Under the pieces are notes generated by a model. That model was given only the letters and a program-made list of their open reading frames with translations. It ran no database searches and was not told where the DNA came from. 64,000 nt of DNA from Drosophila pseudoobscura (Eukaryota > Arthropoda > Insecta > Diptera > Drosophilidae). The stretch is taken from positions 3,596,001-3,660,000 of the forward strand of contig NC_046681.1 in assembly GCF_009870125.1 (NCBI RefSeq), written 5' to 3'. How positions within the stretch are numbered: the stretch's first letter is position 1; every line of letters begins with the position of its first letter. This document shows, one piece after another, positions 60,811 to 64,000 of the stretch. Made by a program: the position numbers and the translations under genes.

Positions 60811-61660
60811 TCACCAATCGAGCTCTGGGGGAATGCAGACCTCCTTCTCGCCACCCTCACCACCGGATCCGGCGATGACATCGGCCACGCTGATCTCGTC
60901 GAGCACGTTGTTGACCACGGGCAGGGCGATCGCCTCGATGGTGTCGGTGATCAGGTCCTCGTTCTCGTTGACCGCCATCTCGACGGCCTCGGCGAGGTAC
61001 AGGTTCATCTTCTCGTTGACCGCGCCATCTCCCAAGATACCCTCAATCTCGGAGTCGACCTCGCCCAGGTGGGTGCGCACCTCCAGGGACTTGAGCTTCA
61101 GCTTGCCGGAGAGGACGCCCAGGGAGTACTTGAGGGTGCCCCAGATGACCATGTCCTTAATGGCGAACTTGGCGTGTCCAGCGCCGATCAAATTGATGGT
61201 GAAGCCGAACTTCTTCAGCAGCACAGTCAGGTCGTAGCTGGTGTCCACGTTCACGTTGCGGAAGGTGAACTTGTAGGTGACCTTGCTGGTCAGGGCATTG
61301 ACCTTCATCTCGTCGATCTCGAAGTCGTCCATGCCATTCAGGCGGAAGTGGTCGATGGTGCCCTTGGCCTTCAAGGCGCTCGTGTCGATGTCGATGTTCT
61401 TGTGGTCGATTCTGAGGGGGGCGAGTGGGGGAATGCCCAGGCCGGCAAAGCCGCAGGGCATCTGCTCCTGAATGCCATGGATCAGATCCTCAATGGTGCT
61501 GGAGATTGACTGGGAATCTGATAAATCGTTACATTTTAGAGATTATAGAGACAGAGACAGTAACAGAGAGAGGCTAGACTCTTTACTCACCGATCGGCTC
61601 GCCCACGGACGCCGCGCTGGCGAAGGCAACGAATGCCAAGAGAGCCACGAAGATTTTCAT
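60811..61660 (-). CDS. JHBP/takeout-family secreted protein 2
   Basis: Two exons, 61660-61591 and 61517-60811, 258 residues. Signal peptide MKIFVALLAFVAFASA. Family segments: MPCGFAGLGIPPLAPLRIDH, GTIDHFRLNGMDDFEIDEMK, TYKFTFRNVNVDTSYDL, YSLGVLSGKLKLKSLEVRTH and the acidic tail GSGGEGGEKEVCIPPELDW. A central FAIKDMVIWGTLKYSL segment is shared with gene 3. Exon structure (short signal-peptide exon followed by a long exon) matches gene 1, as expected of a tandem family. Confidence 0.88.
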
Positions 61661-61686
61661 TATTGCTGCTGACTTTTGAGTCCTAC

Positions 61687-61716
61687 AAACTGATCGCAGT
61701 ACGAACCGTATTTATA
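61687..61716 (-). promoter_or_regulatory. TATA box and initiator of JHBP-family gene 2
   Basis: TATAAATA (61716-61709, minus) and TCAGTTT (61693-61687) about 25 bases downstream form a TATA/Inr pair upstream of the start codon. Confidence 0.55.
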
Positions 61717-63218
61717 CTACTCAATCGTTCGGACGGGCCGGCAGCTTTTTATAGAAACACGCCCAGGTGGTGGCCGATAAGGCCCTGCCTCTCGGCCTCT
61801 CTGCTGGTCTTGAGTACGATTTGATTAGCGACACTCGATCGATGCCCATTTGCTGTCTTATCTGGCTCTGGGACTGCTTCTGGGCTTCTGGGCTTCTGGC
61901 TCCCCGATCCGTTGGCCAATTTTTAATTTCGATGATTAGTTATATAAATCAGGCCACTTAGCCCGAGGAAATAACGATCAGATCTCCAGAAGGGATAAAA
62001 CTCTCTAATGAAACTTTTCCTTTTTTCAAGAGAGAGAGAGAGCGACAAAGACAGAGTGAGTAATCAAAGGTTTGTTAGGAGGAGGATTAGGATTTCCATT
62101 CCCTGCCCATGGGTTGCCCTTTAAATTTCTTCAACTGAACGATTCATAACGATTCATTCTCTGTAAAGTTCCGATGTCTATTACCAGGCAGACTTATATC
62201 AGTTAGCAATTTCAGCAGAGGTTGGGGTGACTCCGCCACCTGTTCCACCAGGCCACATTAAATAATGGAGGACGGAAATGTTGGATTTTAGACTGATTGG
62301 AAACTAAAAAATCAGCTGGGAGAATCTGCGTGAATGGGAGTCTGGTGGAATGGCGGGATCGATCGCACGGACCGATCTTCATGGCGGTTTTATTTACGGA
62401 ATCGAGCACAAAGAATGCCAGTGGATCGGACTAAAATAGTCCGTGCACTTCTCTGGATCTAAAGTCTGCGAGTTGTTTATCGCTTGATTAATAATCATAA
62501 AATGTTCGAGTGTGATTAAAAGCCGATGGACTTGATTGATTTATTTAAAGGATTTAGACAGGTGGGCTATTATTGGCGGCCATATAATAAGGTTTAGGCA
62601 TATACCAACACCTGCGCCCTGAAGCTCTTTCTCCCTGTAATACCCCAGATAGACATTGTCCTATCGGGTCTTTACAGCACCACGTACGGGAACAGACCAA
62701 CAAGCTGCGGAGTCTAGAGACCCGCAACGCCTCTGTGCGCACACGGAATGTACCCCCAATCGAGCGAGGAAGGAGGACTGATTAGATCGGCGGGTAATCC
62801 GGTGGACACCTGCATGGAGTCGTCGTCTGACGCAGTTTTCGGTAGCCAAAGCCAAAGCCAACGGCCGAAGCCATTTGTCTATGTCGCAATGATAGGCCAT
62901 ATATACTCGTATTTTGATGCGATATTGACACTCGATTGGCCAATTGGGAGAGATTGGGCCAAAACAAGCCACTTGTGTGGTTCGGCACGGCACGGTGTGG
63001 TGGTGCGGGTACCCTCCGAACAATGATTGAATTCCTGCCCTCCAAATCGGGAGCGTATCGTCAAATCCGATCTGCTCCGGCAATACGCGGCTAATCAGGC
63101 GTCGTGATTACCATTTAGCTGTTAAACTTAAGTAGTCGATCCGCCGTCTGGGCCCCCGTCCCACCGGCAAACTTCTCCGGCTTCTCCGACTTTTCCGGGG
63201 GTGTCCGAGGCGCCTGGG
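61717..63218. other. Intergenic between JHBP-family genes 2 and 3
   Basis: AGAG run at 62031-62042; no supported gene. The two genes are divergent, so this is shared regulatory DNA. Confidence 0.3.
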
Positions 63219-63224
63219 TATAAA
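63219..63224 (+). promoter_or_regulatory. TATA box of JHBP-family gene 3
   Basis: TATAAA (in GGTATAAAAGGC), about 30 bases before an ATTCAAC initiator-like site at 63245-63251; start codon at 63265. Confidence 0.7.
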
Positions 63225-63264
63225 AGGCAGCCCCACCTGTTGGCATTCAACAGCTGGCTATACC

Positions 63265-64000
63265 ATGAAAGCTTTCGCCTATGTTTTTGTGGCCCTTTTG
63301 GCCTGCGTCGCGGCCTACGAAGTGGAGCTCTTGAGCGAGCAGGAATGGGACCGTCTGGTCGAGCGCAATCGTAAGTGTCCTCCTAGAATCTGAAGTGACC
63401 TATATTTACTCTCTTGGGACTCGCACGGCCGCAGCTGCGCAGCCCGACACCCAGGGCCTGATTCTGAACGGATCGGTCAAGAAGGCCATCAAGGGGCTGC
63501 TCAACCAGATGCCCTGCGGCTGGCCCGAGTACGGTATCCCCCCACTGGCCCCCTACACCAATGCCAATCTGGAGATCCATCTGGCCGAGTCCGTTGTTGA
63601 GTAAGTCAGCGTCTGGAACGCGGATGCGGATTCGGATTCGGAAACGGAAACTAACTACATCTTGAACTCTAGCACGCTGCTGCAGTTCCTGCGCTTCCGC
63701 TTCGATGGCTTGGACGACATGGAGATCAAGAAGCTGAAGGTCAGCTACACCTTCAGCAAGAAGGTGCAGTTCCACTTCAACTTCAAGCAGCTGAAGGCCA
63801 GCGCCCACTTCCTGAACACCGACACCTTCGTGGACATGCTCCGGCAGCTGGGTCTAAGCGTGCGCTACGAGAGCACCGGCCCCATGTCCTTCGCGCTGGA
63901 GAACCTGTCCATCCAGGGCCAGTTCAAGTACAAGATGCCCTTCCTGTTCGGCTCCATCAAGATCTCCAAGTTCCAGTGCACCGTCGGACTGGGCGGCGTG
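63265..64000 (+). CDS. JHBP/takeout-family secreted protein 3 (partial)
   Basis: Exons 63265-63370, 63435-63600 and 63673 to the window edge; introns GT-AG, in phase. Signal peptide MKAFAYVFVALLACVAAYE; then KKAIKGLLNQMPCGWPEYGIPPLAPYTNAN, shown here as MPCGWPEYGIPPLAPY, which parallels gene 2, FRFDGLDDMEIKKLKVSYTFSK, HFNFKQLKASAHFLNT and LSIQGQFKYKMPFLFG. It has one intron more than genes 1 and 2. The 3' end lies beyond the window. Confidence 0.9.

Overview
The window is nuclear DNA from a Drosophila species. Compact genes with short GT-AG introns, TATA/Inr, DRE and motif-1 promoters, and the gene set Sos, black, the mitochondrial DNA polymerase subunits, Orc5, Arpc1 and Rpb3 point to Muller element B, the region of D. 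melanogaster 34D. Protein divergence and the interspersed repeats suggest a non-melanogaster Sophophoran, perhaps the obscura group; I cannot fix the species. No tRNA, rRNA or CRISPR was seen.

Layout. 0-2.4 kb: the last codons of an unrecognised gene and Adat1 (tRNA adenosine deaminase, minus). 2.4-7.7 kb: a repeat-rich island with a decayed non-LTR retrotransposon, a dead copy of an unknown gene (called X here) and an Aldh fragment. 7.8-13.1 kb: a STEEP1-family gene, a CLIP-domain serine protease and a dead LRP5/6 (arrow)-like fragment. 13.8-24.4 kb: Sos and black (b). 24.4-33.8 kb: no intact gene; it holds pieces of LINE, Tc1 and other elements and one decayed coiled-coil gene. 33.8-37.4 kb: PolG1 (tamas, minus). 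37.5-43.0 kb: a second island with 3' fragments of ALiX and of a JmjC (HSPBAP1-like) gene, a repeat-bearing unknown gene, the intact copy of gene X and another Aldh fragment. 43.3-52.6 kb: a dense housekeeping cluster (Arpc1, Orc5, PolG2, GatC, Rpb3, mRpS23), interrupted at 48.7-50.9 kb by another arrow-like fragment. 53.2 kb onward: the first coding exon of CenG1A (AGAP), then a secreted-protein gene and three JHBP/takeout-family genes.

How the genes relate: PolG1 and PolG2 encode the two subunits of mitochondrial DNA polymerase; GatC (mitochondrial Gln-tRNA synthesis) and mRpS23 (mitoribosome) sit with them, so the cluster is rich in mitochondrial functions. GatC and PolG2 overlap by the four bases ATGA and look dicistronic. 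Orc5 and PolG2 end tail to tail 12 bases apart, as do Rpb3 and mRpS23 at about 50 bases.

Most notable: gene fragments are found in related copies at two places. Two islands (2386-7680 and 48683-50862) begin and end with the same sequences (E1 and E2) but enclose different cargo. Cargo fragments keep introns, so they were copied as DNA. This looks like a family of gene-capturing mobile elements or repeated segmental transposition, inserted next to housekeeping promoters.
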